Assembly (NCBI RefSeq): GCF_009604385.1
Contig: NZ_WEGJ01000001.1
Coordinates: forward strand, 434,001-498,000
DNA: 64,000 bases
Direction of reading: 5' to 3'
DNA from: Streptomyces smaragdinus
Lineage (GTDB): Bacteria > Actinomycetota > Actinomycetes > Streptomycetales > Streptomycetaceae
A program made the translations under genes and the position numbers. Under the pieces are notes generated by a model. That model had not been told where the DNA came from, did not search any database, and worked only from the letters and a program-made list of their open reading frames with translations. Below, in pieces: positions 7,333 to 16,311 of the stretch (the stretch's first letter is position 1; every line of letters starts with the position of its first letter).

Positions 7333-9345
7333 ATGACCCGGAGCATCACCGCCGCCGCACTGGCGGCGGCGACGTCCTGCGCCCTCGCCCTCGGTCTGCT
7401 CCTCGGCGCCCCCGCCGCCGGGGCCGACGCGGCACCGGGGCCCGTCGTGACCCGCGCCGGCCTGGATCCCGCGCTGGTCGCGGGCCGCGGCGCCGAGGTG
7501 CCGTTCGCCGAGCAGGAGGCGGAGAACGCGCCGACCACCGGCACCGTCATCGGCCCCGACCGCACCGCGTACACCCTGCCGTCCGAGGCCTCCGGCCGCG
7601 CGGCGGTGAGGCTGGAGCCGGGCCAGTACGTCGAGTTCACCCTGCCGTCCGCCGCCAACGCCCTCACCGTCCGCTACAGCCTCCCCGACGCCCCGGACGG
7701 CGGCGGGATCACGGCCCCGCTGGACGTGTCGGTCAACGGCCGCGGCGCCGCACGGATGACGCTGACCTCGCAGTACTCGTGGCTGTACAACCAGTACCCG
7801 TTCACCAACGACCCGGGCGCCGGACTGCTGCACCCCGACTGGTGGATCACGGAGTGCCAGTGCGTACCGGCCGCCACCGAACCGCCGCCGGTGATCGACA
7901 CCCCGTTCCGGCCGTTCCACTTCTACGACGAGCAGCGCCGCCTCCTCGACCGCACCTACCGCGCCGGGGACCGCGTCCGGCTGACCATGCCCGCGTCGAG
8001 CAACGCGTCGTGGACGGTGATCGACCTGCTCGACACCGAGCGCGTCGCCCCGCCGCGCACCCGGCCCCCGGGCGCCGTGGACGTGCTGCGCTTCGGCGCC
8101 GACCCGACGGGCCGGCGCGACTCCGCCGGCGCGCTGGACCGGGCGATCGCGCAGGCCCGGCGCACGGGCCACCCGGTGTTCGTCCCGCCCGGCACGTACC
8201 GGGTCGACCGGCACATCGTGGTCGACGACGTGACGATCGAGGGCGCGGGCAGCTGGCACACGGTGTTCAAGGGCCGCGAGGTCACCCTCGACGAGCCCGC
8301 GCCGGACGGGTCGCTGCACACCGGCGTCGGTTTCTACGGCAGGGACGGCGGCAGCAGCCACGTACGGCTGTCCGACTTCGCGATCGAGGGCGACGTCCGC
8401 GAGCGCATCGACACCGACCAGGTCAACGGTGTCGGCGGGGCGATGAGCGACTCGGTGATCGAGGGGCTGTACATCCACCACACCAAGGTCGGCCTGTGGT
8501 TCGACGGCCCGATGAGCAACGTACGGGTGGCGGACAACGTGATCGCCGACCAGATCGCCGACGCGCTCAACTTCCACACCGGCGTCACCGACTCGACGGT
8601 GTCGGGGAACTTCGTCCGCAACACCGGCGACGACGGACTGGCGATGTGGTCCGACAAGACGGCCGACGCCCGCAACACCATCACCCGCAACACCGTCCAG
8701 TCCCCCGTCCTCGCCAACGGCATCGCCGTCTACGGCGGCACGGACAACACCGTCTCGGCCAACCTGGTCGCCGACCCGGTCCGCGAGGGCAGCGCGCTGC
8801 ACGCGGGCACCCGGTTCGGGGCGGAGCCGTTCACCGGCAGGCTGCGATTCCGGGACAACACCACGGTGCGGGCCGGCGGGGAGGAGCTGAACTGGCGGAT
8901 CGGGACGGGCGCGCTCTGGATCTACGCGCTGGAGCGGAGCATCGACGCGGACGTGCTGGTGGAGGGGGATCACTATCTGGACAACACCTACAACGCGATC
9001 ATGCTGGTGAGCGAATTCGGCGTGAAGGACCTCTACTCGATCGACGGCGTCCGCTTCAAGGACGTACGGGTGGACGGCACGGGCACCTCGGTGCTGAGCG
9101 CCCGTACGAAGGGCTCCGCCTCGTTCGAGAACGTCGACGCCCGGCACGTCGGGGCGGTGGGCGTGAACAACTGCGGCGCCTTCAACTTCCCGGCCACCGG
9201 CTCCGAGTTCGCCCTCACGGATCTTGGCGGGAACGACGGGGGTGGCACGGCGGGCGCCTGGCTCGCGCCGTGGCTGCTGCCCAACACGATCACCTGCGAC
9301 GACCGTCCCCCGGTCGTCCAGCCGCCGGCGCCCGCCCCCTGGTGA
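7333..9345 (+). CDS. Secreted GH87-like alpha-1,3-glucanase (mycodextranase type)
   Basis: A 670-residue exported protein. The signal peptide covers roughly residues 1-33. A CBM35-like domain follows (about 55-240, starting EQEAENAPTTGTV), then a right-handed beta-helix from about residue 255 (VLRFGADPTGRRDSAGALD). Asp410 in IADALNFH and Asp433-Asp434 in RNTGDDGLAMWS reproduce the D-(22)-DD spacing I recall for the catalytic aspartates of GH87 alpha-1,3-glucanases, which cleave fungal-wall or bacterial alpha-1,3-glucan. Chitinase and beta-glucanase genes nearby support a wall-degrading role. A GH28-related or other beta-helix enzyme is the alternative. The ribosome-binding site of the ATG at 7333 is weak, but the signal peptide fixes the start. 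Confidence 0.75.
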   Translation: MTRSITAAALAAATSCALALGLLLGAPAAGADAAPGPVVTRAGLDPALVAGRGAEVPFAEQEAENAPTTGTVIGPDRTAYTLPSEASGRAAVRLEPGQYVEFTLPSAANALTVRYSLPDAPDGGGITAPLDVSVNGRGAARMTLTSQYSWLYNQYPFTNDPGAGLLHPDWWITECQCVPAATEPPPVIDTPFRPFHFYDEQRRLLDRTYRAGDRVRLTMPASSNASWTVIDLLDTERVAPPRTRPPGAVDVLRFGADPTGRRDSAGALDRAIAQARRTGHPVFVPPGTYRVDRHIVVDDVTIEGAGSWHTVFKGREVTLDEPAPDGSLHTGVGFYGRDGGSSHVRLSDFAIEGDVRERIDTDQVNGVGGAMSDSVIEGLYIHHTKVGLWFDGPMSNVRVADNVIADQIADALNFHTGVTDSTVSGNFVRNTGDDGLAMWSDKTADARNTITRNTVQSPVLANGIAVYGGTDNTVSANLVADPVREGSALHAGTRFGAEPFTGRLRFRDNTTVRAGGEELNWRIGTGALWIYALERSIDADVLVEGDHYLDNTYNAIMLVSEFGVKDLYSIDGVRFKDVRVDGTGTSVLSARTKGSASFENVDARHVGAVGVNNCGAFNFPATGSEFALTDLGGNDGGGTAGAWLAPWLLPNTITCDDRPPVVQPPAPAPW

Positions 9346-9419
9346 GGCGCGGGCGCGTCGGGGTGGCCGGAATCGGACGGCCGCCCCGACGCACCCCGTT
9401 GCCAGTCGTTGAAGCTGCA

Positions 9420-10901
9420 ATGACCATGGGCGGCATGTCGAACGAGATCCCTGAGAACCCCGGAAGCACACACGGCACAAGCCGCCACCGCGGCACCGCC
9501 CGCCGCTCGGTCCTCTCGGCCGCCGCTCTCGGGCTCCCCCTCGCAGCCACCACCCTCCCCCTGACCACCGGCACCGCCGCGGCGGACGACCGCCCGTCCG
9601 GCGACGGCCGCCCGGCGACCGCACAGCAGCCGGACCGGGAACTGCGCGCCCTCCTGAAGGAGATCGACCCCCGCCGGATCGAGGCGACGATCCGCAAGCT
9701 CGTCACCTTCGGCACCCGCCACACCCTCTCCGTCCAGGACGACCCGGTACGGGGCATCGGCGCCGCCCGGGACTGGATCCTGGCCGAGATGCGCTCGTAC
9801 GCGGCCGGCAGCGGCGGGCGAATGACCGCCGACCTGCAGAGTTACGTCCAGGAGCCCGCGAGCCGGATCCCGGTCGCGACCCGCATCACGAACATCGTCG
9901 CGACCCTGCGCGGCTCGGTCACCCCCGAGCGGGTCTACGTCGTCTCGGGGCACTACGACTCCCGCGTCACGGATGTCATGAACGCAACAGCAGATGCGCC
10001 GGGCGCCAACGACGACGCCTCCGGTGTCGCCGTCGCGATGGAGCTGGCCCGGGTGATGGCCAAGCGCCGCCCCGCCTCGACGATCGTGTTCGCGGCGGTC
10101 GCGGGCGAGGAGCAGGGGCTGTACGGATCCGGCCACATGGCCCGCGAGTTCAAGGCCGCCGGAACGGACGTCCAGGGGATGTTCACCTGCGACATCGTGG
10201 GCAGCCCCACCGCCGACGACGGCGAGCGCGACCCGTACACCGTCCGGCTCTTCGCCGAGGGCGTGCCCACCTCGGAGACCCCGGCGCAGGCGTCGACCCG
10301 GATGTCGGTGGGCGGCGAGAACGACTCGCCCGCCCGCCAGCTCGCGCGCTTCGTGAGGGACACCGCGGACAACGACGCGACGGAGATGCGCGTACGGGTG
10401 ATCTACCGCCGCGACCGCTATCTGCGCGGCGGCGACCAGATCCCCTTCCTCGAGCAGGGCTTCCCGGCGGCCCGCTTCACCGAACCGGCGGAGAACTTCG
10501 CCCACCAGCACCAGGACATCCGGGTGGAGGACGGTCTGCAGTACGGCGACCTGCCGGAGTTCTGCGACTTCCCGTACATCGCCCGGGTGGCCCGGGTGAA
10601 CGCCGCCGCGCTGTGGACCCTCGCCCAGGCGCCGGGCACGCCGCGCAACGTGCGCATTCGCACCAGCAATCTGACCAACGCGACCGAGCTGGTCTGGGAC
10701 CGGGGCACGGAGCCGGACCTCGAGGGCTACGACGTCGTGTGGCGCGAGACCACCGCGGCGGAGTGGACGCACGTCATCGACGTCGGTGACGTGACGACCG
10801 TCGAGGTCGACCTCTCCAAGGACAACGTCTTCTTCGGCGTCCGCGCCCGCAACCACGCCGGCCACGCCGGCCCGGTGGCGTTCCCCGTGCCGAGGTCCTG
10901 A
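9420..10901 (+). CDS. Tat-exported M28-family metallopeptidase with C-terminal FnIII-like domain
   Basis: A 493-residue protein. An N-terminal twin-arginine signal (RRSVLSAAALGLPLA) suggests folded export. The M28 zinc-peptidase core shows GHYDSR (His178, Asp180), GANDDASG (Asp198), GEEQGLYGSGH (Glu230-Glu231), CDIVG and a late His in FAHQHQD: the usual two-zinc set and general base of aminopeptidases. The last ~90 residues (PRNVRIRTSNLTNATELVW onward) resemble a fibronectin type III fold. ATGs at 9420, 9426 and 9435 are all possible starts with no decisive ribosome-binding site. It probably releases amino acids from extracellular peptides. Confidence 0.85.
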   Translation: MTMGGMSNEIPENPGSTHGTSRHRGTARRSVLSAAALGLPLAATTLPLTTGTAAADDRPSGDGRPATAQQPDRELRALLKEIDPRRIEATIRKLVTFGTRHTLSVQDDPVRGIGAARDWILAEMRSYAAGSGGRMTADLQSYVQEPASRIPVATRITNIVATLRGSVTPERVYVVSGHYDSRVTDVMNATADAPGANDDASGVAVAMELARVMAKRRPASTIVFAAVAGEEQGLYGSGHMAREFKAAGTDVQGMFTCDIVGSPTADDGERDPYTVRLFAEGVPTSETPAQASTRMSVGGENDSPARQLARFVRDTADNDATEMRVRVIYRRDRYLRGGDQIPFLEQGFPAARFTEPAENFAHQHQDIRVEDGLQYGDLPEFCDFPYIARVARVNAAALWTLAQAPGTPRNVRIRTSNLTNATELVWDRGTEPDLEGYDVVWRETTAAEWTHVIDVGDVTTVEVDLSKDNVFFGVRARNHAGHAGPVAFPVPRS

Positions 10902-10905
10902 CCCG

Positions 10906-10939
10906 GACGCCCCGGTGGGTCACGGCCCACCGGGGCGTC
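10906..10939 (+). terminator. Hairpin terminator after M28 peptidase
   Basis: Perfect 14-bp arms GACGCCCCGGTGGG and CCCACCGGGGCGTC with a 6-nt loop, starting 5 bp after the peptidase stop and just before the chitinase promoter. Confidence 0.75.
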
Positions 10940-10955
10940 GCGTACGCCGGAGGTC

Positions 10956-10987
10956 TTGACAACGGAATTGGTCTGGACCAAGGTTCG
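10956..10987 (+). promoter_or_regulatory. Chitinase promoter with DasR-like operator
   Basis: A consensus -35 TTGACA sits at 10956-10961. The near-palindrome TGGTCTGGACCA (10969-10980, within a 16-mer at 10967-10982) lies between it and the expected -10. It matches the core of the DasR responsive element (TGGTCTAGACCA) and the operator repeats of streptomycete chitinase promoters. DasR would repress until aminosugar phosphates accumulate. The -10 itself is unclear. Confidence 0.7.
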
Positions 10988-11015
10988 GTCAACCCCCCAA
11001 TCCCGGAGGCGCCCC

Positions 11016-12848
11016 GTGGACCGCACCAGACCCTTCAGAACCCGCATTGTCAGGCTCATTGCAATACTGTCCGCCGCGCTCCTCTCGGGCGCCCTGCTCT
11101 CCGCCGCCGGCCCCGCCTCGGCCGCCGACGGCGAACTCGCCGTCAACGGCGGCTTCGAGTCCGGCCTGAGCGGCTGGAACTGCTCCGGCAGCACGGGCAC
11201 GACCGTCGGCAGCCCCGTACACGGCGGCAGCGCGGCCCTCAAGGCCACCCCCACCGCCGGCGACAACGCCAAGTGCGGCCAGACGGTGAACGTCCAGCCC
11301 AACTCCACGTACACGCTCGGCGCGTGGGTCCAGGGCAGCTACGTCTACCTCGGCGTCGAGGGCACCGGCACCACCGCCTCGTACGTCTGGACACCCTCCG
11401 CGACCAGCTGGCAGAAGCTCAGCCTGTCCTTCACCACCAACGCCACCGCCTCCACCGTGACGATCTACACGCACGGCTGGTACGGCGTGCCCGCCTACAC
11501 CGCCGACGACGTCAGCCTGTTCGGCCCCGGCGGCGGCCCGGGTAACCCGCAGCCCCCGACCGCCCCCACCGGCCTCGGCGCCGGCTCGGCGACGGCGAGC
11601 AGCATCGCGCTGTCGTGGTCCGCGGTGAGCGGCGCGAGCAGCTACAACGTCTACCAGGACGGCGCGAGGATCAAGTCCGTGACCTCGCCCTCCACCACGG
11701 TGACGGGCCTGGCCGCGTCCACGGCGTACAGCTTCCAGGTCACCGCCGTGAACAGCGCCGGTGAGTCCGCGAAGTCGGCGGCCGTCACGGCGTCGACGAC
11801 CAGCGACGGCGGCGGCAACCCGCCCGGCGGCGACCTCCCAGCGCACGCCCTGGTCGGCTATCTGCACGCGTCCTTCGCCAACGGCTCCGGCTACACGCGG
11901 ATGGCGGACGTGCCCGACAGCTGGGACATCATCAACCTCGCCTTCGGCGAACCGACGTCCGTCACCTCCGGCGACATCCGCTTCTCCCTCTGCCCCCAGA
12001 CGGAGTGCCCGGGCGTCGAGTCCCTCGCCGAGTTCAAGGCGGCGATCGCCGCCAAGCGGGCCGCCGGCAAGAAGGTCCTGCTGTCCATCGGCGGACAGAA
12101 CGGGCAGGTGCAGCTGACCAGCACCGCCGCCCGGGACGCGTTCGTCAGCTCGGTGAGTTCGATCATCGACACCTACGGACTCGACGGGGTCGACATCGAC
12201 TTCGAGGGCCACTCGCTGTCCCTCAACACCGGCGACACCGACTTCCGCAACCCGACGACGCCCGTCATCGTCAACCTGATCTCCGCCCTGAAGTCCCTGA
12301 AGGCCAAGTACGGCTCGAAGTTCGTGCTGACGATGGCCCCGGAGACCTTCTTCGTGCAGATGGGCTACCAGTTCTACGGCTCCGGCCAGTGGGGCGGGCA
12401 GGACCCGCGCTGCGGGGCGTACCTCCCGGTCATCTACGCGATGCGCGACGATCTGACGCTGCTGCACGTACAGGACTACAACTCGGGTCCGATCATGGGG
12501 CTCGACAACCAGTACCACACCATGGGCAGCTCGGACTTCCACATCGCGATGACGGACATGCTGCTCACCGGCTTCCCGGTCGCGGGCAACACCTCGCGGA
12601 TGTTCCCGGCGCTGCGCCCCGAGCAGGTCGCGTTCGGCCTGCCGGCCAGCCAGAACGCGGGCAACGGCTACACGTCCCCGGCGGATGTGACCAAGGTGCT
12701 GGACTGTCTGACGAAGGGCTCCAACTGCGGTTCGTACGCGACGCACGGCAGATGGCCCGCGCTGCGGGGGCTGATGACGTGGTCGATCAACTGGGACCGC
12801 TACAGCGGCTACGCCTTCCAGCACAACTTCGACTCCTACTTCCCGTAG
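11016..12848 (+). CDS. Secreted GH18 chitinase with N-terminal CBM and FnIII
   Basis: A 610-residue exported enzyme. The signal peptide (to about residue 40, ending PASAADG) is followed by a CBM4/9/16-like carbohydrate-binding domain (ELAVNGGFESGLSGW, to about 175), one fibronectin type III domain (about 185-265), and a GH18 barrel from about 275. The catalytic DGVDIDFE motif spans residues 390-397, with Glu397 as the proton donor; SIGG on the preceding strand also fits GH18. It hydrolyses chitin outside the cell. The GTG at 11016 has GGAGG 6 nt upstream. The DasR-like operator indicates chitin/GlcNAc control. Confidence 0.93.
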   Translation: MDRTRPFRTRIVRLIAILSAALLSGALLSAAGPASAADGELAVNGGFESGLSGWNCSGSTGTTVGSPVHGGSAALKATPTAGDNAKCGQTVNVQPNSTYTLGAWVQGSYVYLGVEGTGTTASYVWTPSATSWQKLSLSFTTNATASTVTIYTHGWYGVPAYTADDVSLFGPGGGPGNPQPPTAPTGLGAGSATASSIALSWSAVSGASSYNVYQDGARIKSVTSPSTTVTGLAASTAYSFQVTAVNSAGESAKSAAVTASTTSDGGGNPPGGDLPAHALVGYLHASFANGSGYTRMADVPDSWDIINLAFGEPTSVTSGDIRFSLCPQTECPGVESLAEFKAAIAAKRAAGKKVLLSIGGQNGQVQLTSTAARDAFVSSVSSIIDTYGLDGVDIDFEGHSLSLNTGDTDFRNPTTPVIVNLISALKSLKAKYGSKFVLTMAPETFFVQMGYQFYGSGQWGGQDPRCGAYLPVIYAMRDDLTLLHVQDYNSGPIMGLDNQYHTMGSSDFHIAMTDMLLTGFPVAGNTSRMFPALRPEQVAFGLPASQNAGNGYTSPADVTKVLDCLTKGSNCGSYATHGRWPALRGLMTWSINWDRYSGYAFQHNFDSYFP

Positions 12849-12890
12849 GAGATCCCGGACGTCACCTCCGTCGGTGACGGCCTCCCCGCG

Positions 12891-12920
12891 CGGCCGGGAC
12901 GGGTGGCCCCGTCCCGGCCG
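12891..12920. terminator. Bidirectional terminator between chitinase and glucanase
   Basis: Perfect 13-bp arms CGGCCGGGACGGG and CCCGTCCCGGCCG with a TGGC loop, between the convergent ends of the chitinase and GH16 genes. A smaller GTCACC/GGTGAC hairpin precedes it at 12861-12878. Confidence 0.8.
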
Positions 12921-12940
12921 CTGCTTGTCCGGGTGCCGTC

Positions 12941-14338
12941 TCAGTGGCCGAAGGTGAACCAGTTCAGGTTCAGATAGTCCGCCGGCTGACCGCTGGTGAA
13001 GGTGAGATACACGTCGTGCTTGCCCGTCACCGCCGCGATGTTCGCCGGGACGGTCCGCCAGCTCTGCCAGCCGCCGGTGTTGCCGACCGCGAAGCTGCCG
13101 ATCGGTGCGCTGCTCCGGTTGTCGAGGCGGACCTCCACCAGGCCGCTGACCCCGCCGGGTGCTCCGCTCGCCACCCGGGCGGAGAACTGTCTCGCCGGAT
13201 TCGTACCGAAGTCGACGCCCCGGTACAGCGCCCAGTCGCCGTTGGCGATCCAGCCGACGTCCTGACCGCCGCCGGTGTCGGTCGTCGCCTCGGTGGCGAG
13301 GCCGGACTGGCTGTCGTACGACTCGGCCTGGATGGTGCCGTAGGCGTCCCAGCCGCCGCCGGTGGGCGGCGGGGTGGTGGGCGGCGGTTCGGTGGAGCCG
13401 CCGCCGCCCGTCTGCCAGACGCCGACGTAGTCGACGACCATCGAGTGGCCGGGCACGGTGGCCCCGTCCGGGCCGCCACCGAAGGCGTCGACGAAGCCGC
13501 CGCCCATGGCCACGTTCAGGATGATGAAGTAGCCGTGGTTGGTGGCGTTGGTCCAGGTCGTGGCGTCGACCTGGTTGGCCCGCACGGTGTGGAAGACCAC
13601 GCCGTCCAGCAGGAAGCGGATCTCCTCGACGGAGGTCGAGCGGTCCCACTCCATCCGGTACGTGTGGAAGGCCGCCTGGCAGGTCGTCGGCGAGCAGGGG
13701 CGCTGGCCGCCGATGCCGGAGGTCTCGTTGCAGGGGCCGCCGGGGGTGGTGCCGCAGTGCATGGTGGCCCAGGTGTTGTTCAGGCCCTGGACGTTCTCGA
13801 GGATGTCGAGCTCGCCGATGCCCGGCCAGTTCCACCAGTTGCCCCGGTAGGGGGTGCCGAGCATCCAGAACGCCGGCCAGTAGCCGCGCGCGGCGGCGCC
13901 GGTGACGTTGGGGAGCTGGATGCGGGACTCGACGCGCAGCGTGCCGCCCGCGGGGGGCCGGAAGTCGCCGCGGTTGGTCTCGATCCGGCCGGAGGTCCAG
14001 TGGCCGGAGGCGTCGCGCCGGGGGGTGATACGGAGGTTGCCGGAACCGTCGAGGGAGACGTTGCTGGTGCTGTTCGTCATCGTCTCGATCTCGCCGGTGC
14101 CGAAGTTGGCGGGGCCGCCGGGATAGCTGGTGCCGGTGGTGTAGCGCCAGTCGGCGGTGTTCACGCCGCTGCCCGCGGCGCCGTTGAAGTCGTCGAGGAA
14201 GAGCCGGGTCCAGCCGGACGGGTCCGGCGGGGCGGCGCCCTGCGCGGTCGGGCTCAGCAGGGCGGCGGCGGTGAGGCCGGTCAGCAGGGCGGTCAGCCCC
14301 GCGAGGGCGGCGCGGAATCTGGTGCGTCGGGCACTCAA
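12941..14338 (-). CDS. Secreted GH16 beta-glucanase with C-terminal CBM6
   Basis: A 465-residue exported enzyme. The signal peptide is about residues 1-35. The GH16 jelly-roll domain contains GELDILEN, giving the ExDxxE catalytic set Glu176, Asp178 and Glu181. A Gly/Pro/Thr-rich linker leads to a CBM6-like domain (YGTIQAESYDSQSG to the C-terminus), a family that often binds beta-1,3-glucan or laminarin. It probably cleaves beta-1,3-glucans. The TTG at 14338 is preferred because AGAGGA precedes it; the upstream in-frame TTG at 14392 overlaps the operator. Expression is probably controlled by the adjacent LacI regulator. Confidence 0.88.
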   Translation of the reverse strand: MSARRTRFRAALAGLTALLTGLTAAALLSPTAQGAAPPDPSGWTRLFLDDFNGAAGSGVNTADWRYTTGTSYPGGPANFGTGEIETMTNSTSNVSLDGSGNLRITPRRDASGHWTSGRIETNRGDFRPPAGGTLRVESRIQLPNVTGAAARGYWPAFWMLGTPYRGNWWNWPGIGELDILENVQGLNNTWATMHCGTTPGGPCNETSGIGGQRPCSPTTCQAAFHTYRMEWDRSTSVEEIRFLLDGVVFHTVRANQVDATTWTNATNHGYFIILNVAMGGGFVDAFGGGPDGATVPGHSMVVDYVGVWQTGGGGSTEPPPTTPPPTGGGWDAYGTIQAESYDSQSGLATEATTDTGGGQDVGWIANGDWALYRGVDFGTNPARQFSARVASGAPGGVSGLVEVRLDNRSSAPIGSFAVGNTGGWQSWRTVPANIAAVTGKHDVYLTFTSGQPADYLNLNWFTFGH

Positions 14339-14377
14339 GGGAGTCCTCTCTTCGGGCGGGTTGCCGGTGGGGGTTTC

Positions 14378-14391
14378 TGAGAGCGCTCTCA
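14378..14391 (-). promoter_or_regulatory. LacI-type operator upstream of GH16 gene
   Basis: Perfect 14-bp palindrome TGAGAGCGCTCTCA, 40 bp upstream of the GH16 start. A possible promoter TTGCCG-N19-CAGTAT (14438-14408, leftward) would put it just downstream of transcription start. The GAGCGCTC core is that of CebR/BglR-type LacI operators. Confidence 0.8.
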
Positions 14392-14515
14392 ATCAAAGGG
14401 TGCGCGGATACTGTGCTCCGTCATGAGCATGACGGCAAGAGGTGTGCACGAACCTCTTCAAACGGTCTTCGCCCCTTCAACATCTGAACGGATAACCGAA
14501 GTTGATGCCAAACAG

Positions 14516-14531
14516 GTGAGAGCGCTCTCAC
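14516..14531 (+). promoter_or_regulatory. LacI-type operator upstream of the regulator gene
   Basis: Perfect 16-bp palindrome GTGAGAGCGCTCTCAC, sharing a 12-bp core with the site at 14378-14391. A candidate -10 TACGCT at 14543-14548 would place this operator over the -35 region of the lacI-type gene, consistent with autorepression. Confidence 0.8.
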
Positions 14532-14587
14532 GGGTCTGTGGCTACGCTGGCCCCGAAGCCCGCTCCCGGCCGGAAGGACCCCCCGCC

Positions 14588-15616
14588 GTGTCAGTCCCCC
14601 GCCCCACCCTGGAGGCCGTGGCCGCCCACGCCGGTGTCTCCCGCGCCACGGTGTCCCGGGTGGTCAACGGCGCGGTCGGCGTACGGGACGAGCTGGCCGC
14701 GCGGGTACGGGCGTCGGTGTCCGAGCTCGGCTACGTCCCCAACCAGGCGGCCCGCTCCCTGGTCACCCGGCGCCACGACGCGGTCGCCGTGGTGATCGCG
14801 GAGCCGGAGACCCGGGTGTTCAACGACCCGTTCTTCGCCAAGCAGCTGCGGGGCATCAGCAAGGAGCTCTCCGTGCACGACGCGCAGCTGGTGCTGCTGC
14901 TGGTCGAGGACACCCGCGACTACGAGCGGGTGGGCCGCTATCTGGCCGGCGGCCACACCGACGGCGCGCTGGTGTTCTCCCTGCACGACGCCGACCCGCT
15001 GCCGCAGATGACCCGCCGGCTCGGCGTCCCCACGGTGTTCGGCGGCCGTCCCGGCTGGGCGGGCGCGAAGGGCGACCGCCAGGTGCGGTACGTCGACTGC
15101 GACAACCGCGGCGGCGCCCGCGAGGCCGTACGGCATCTGCGGGGCCTCGGCCGGCGCCGGATCGCGCACATCTCGGGCCCCATGGACCAGACGGCGGCTC
15201 TCGACCGGCTCGACGGCTACCGCGACGTCCTGTTCGACGCCGACCCCGCGCTGATCGCCGAGGGCGACTTCAGCGCGGCGGGCGGCGAACGGGCCATGAC
15301 CCGCCTGCTGGACCGGGCCCCCGATCTGGACGCGGTGTTCGCCGCGTCGGACCTCATGGCCTCCGGCGCCCTGCGCGCCCTGCGGGCGGCGGGCCGGCGG
15401 GTGCCGGAGGACGTGGCGGTGGTGGGGTTCGACGACATGGTGGAGGTCGCCGAATCCTGCGACCCTCCGCTGACGACGGTCCGCCAGGACATCGAGGAGA
15501 TGGGCCGCCTGATGGTCCGCCTCCTCCTGGACCGCCCCCGTGCCTCTGCACCGGGCGTCCCGGCCGCGGCCTCGGTCATCACCCGTACGCGTTTCGTACG
15601 AAGGGCGTCGGCGTGA
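14588..15616 (+). CDS. LacI-family regulator of the beta-glucanase
   Basis: A 342-residue repressor. The N-terminal HTH is LEAVAAHAGVSRATVSRVVNG (about residues 7-27). The hinge ends near residue 60 (LGYVPNQAARSLVTRR), and a periplasmic-binding-protein-like sensor domain follows (AVVIAEPETRVFNDPFF to the C-terminus). The GTG at 14588 has GAAGGA upstream. It is divergent from the GH16 gene with near-identical operators on both sides, so it most likely represses both genes until a gluco-oligosaccharide binds. The DUF5984 gene starts within its stop codon. Confidence 0.92.
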   Translation: MSVPRPTLEAVAAHAGVSRATVSRVVNGAVGVRDELAARVRASVSELGYVPNQAARSLVTRRHDAVAVVIAEPETRVFNDPFFAKQLRGISKELSVHDAQLVLLLVEDTRDYERVGRYLAGGHTDGALVFSLHDADPLPQMTRRLGVPTVFGGRPGWAGAKGDRQVRYVDCDNRGGAREAVRHLRGLGRRRIAHISGPMDQTAALDRLDGYRDVLFDADPALIAEGDFSAAGGERAMTRLLDRAPDLDAVFAASDLMASGALRALRAAGRRVPEDVAVVGFDDMVEVAESCDPPLTTVRQDIEEMGRLMVRLLLDRPRASAPGVPAAASVITRTRFVRRASA

Positions 15617-16311
15617 TCCGCTTCAGGCTCCGTCCGCTGGACCGGATCGAGCCGTGGGGTGACGAGACGCCGAAGCTGCACTGGTTCGGGCTGAGCGACG
15701 GCTGGTACTGGCTGGAGGCCGGCAGCCACGAGCTGCTCCGGTACACGGGGCCGGACGATCCGCCGTACGTGGACTACTACGTCGCACGCCTCTGGGAGGA
15801 CCTCCGCGAGATCCTCCCGACGGTGCTGGAGCCGGTCCCGGCGGATCTGGTGACCTTCATCGCCGACGATGTCCCTCCGTGGGGGGACGACGAGATCACC
15901 GACGCCGTGCTGGCGGCGTACTCGTGGCACGGGGAACACTGGCTCAACCTGGGCTATCTGAGCTCCGCCCCGCGGCTGCGTTTCTGGCGTACGACGGACG
16001 ACGGCGACACGGTGACGCTGGACTGGCGGCGCTCTCCCGGATTCACCGGCCCGGCCACGGCACGTATCGCCGTCCCCACGGAGGACTTCCGGGCGGCCGT
16101 CCGGGAGTTCGACGACGCGTTCCTGGCGGCGATGGCGGAGCGGGTCCGCGAGGTGGTGGCGGCGGGTGGTGTCCCCGGGGTGGAGATCGACCTCGACCGG
16201 CTGCGGCGGGAACACCGGACGCGAGTGGCACCCGTACCGGAGCGGTCCGCTCGTACCGACTGGGAGCTGGTGCGGGCCGGGGTACGGGAGTTGCGTCAGA
16301 GGCGGGCGTAG
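15613..16311 (+). CDS. DUF5984-like protein
   Basis: A 232-residue cytoplasmic protein that I recognise as DUF5984-like from MIRFRLRPLDRIEPWGDE and the WFGLSDGWYWLE segment. It is rich in Trp and acidic residues, with no signal peptide or membrane segment. The GTG overlaps the LacI stop by 4 bp (GTGA), so it may be co-transcribed with the regulator. Its last 16 bp overlap the convergent methyltransferase gene. Function unknown. Confidence 0.7.
   Translation: MIRFRLRPLDRIEPWGDETPKLHWFGLSDGWYWLEAGSHELLRYTGPDDPPYVDYYVARLWEDLREILPTVLEPVPADLVTFIADDVPPWGDDEITDAVLAAYSWHGEHWLNLGYLSSAPRLRFWRTTDDGDTVTLDWRRSPGFTGPATARIAVPTEDFRAAVREFDDAFLAAMAERVREVVAAGGVPGVEIDLDRLRREHRTRVAPVPERSARTDWELVRAGVRELRQRRA

Noticed and set aside
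14390..14392. Upstream TTG as start of the GH16 gene
   Set aside because: It would place the coding start over the LacI operator and lacks a ribosome-binding site; TTG 14338 has AGAGGA and begins the signal peptide.
10989..14396. A long minus-strand frame spanning chitinase and glucanase
   Set aside because: Composition is Arg/Gly/His-rich shadow sequence; real genes with signal peptides and catalytic motifs occupy other frames.
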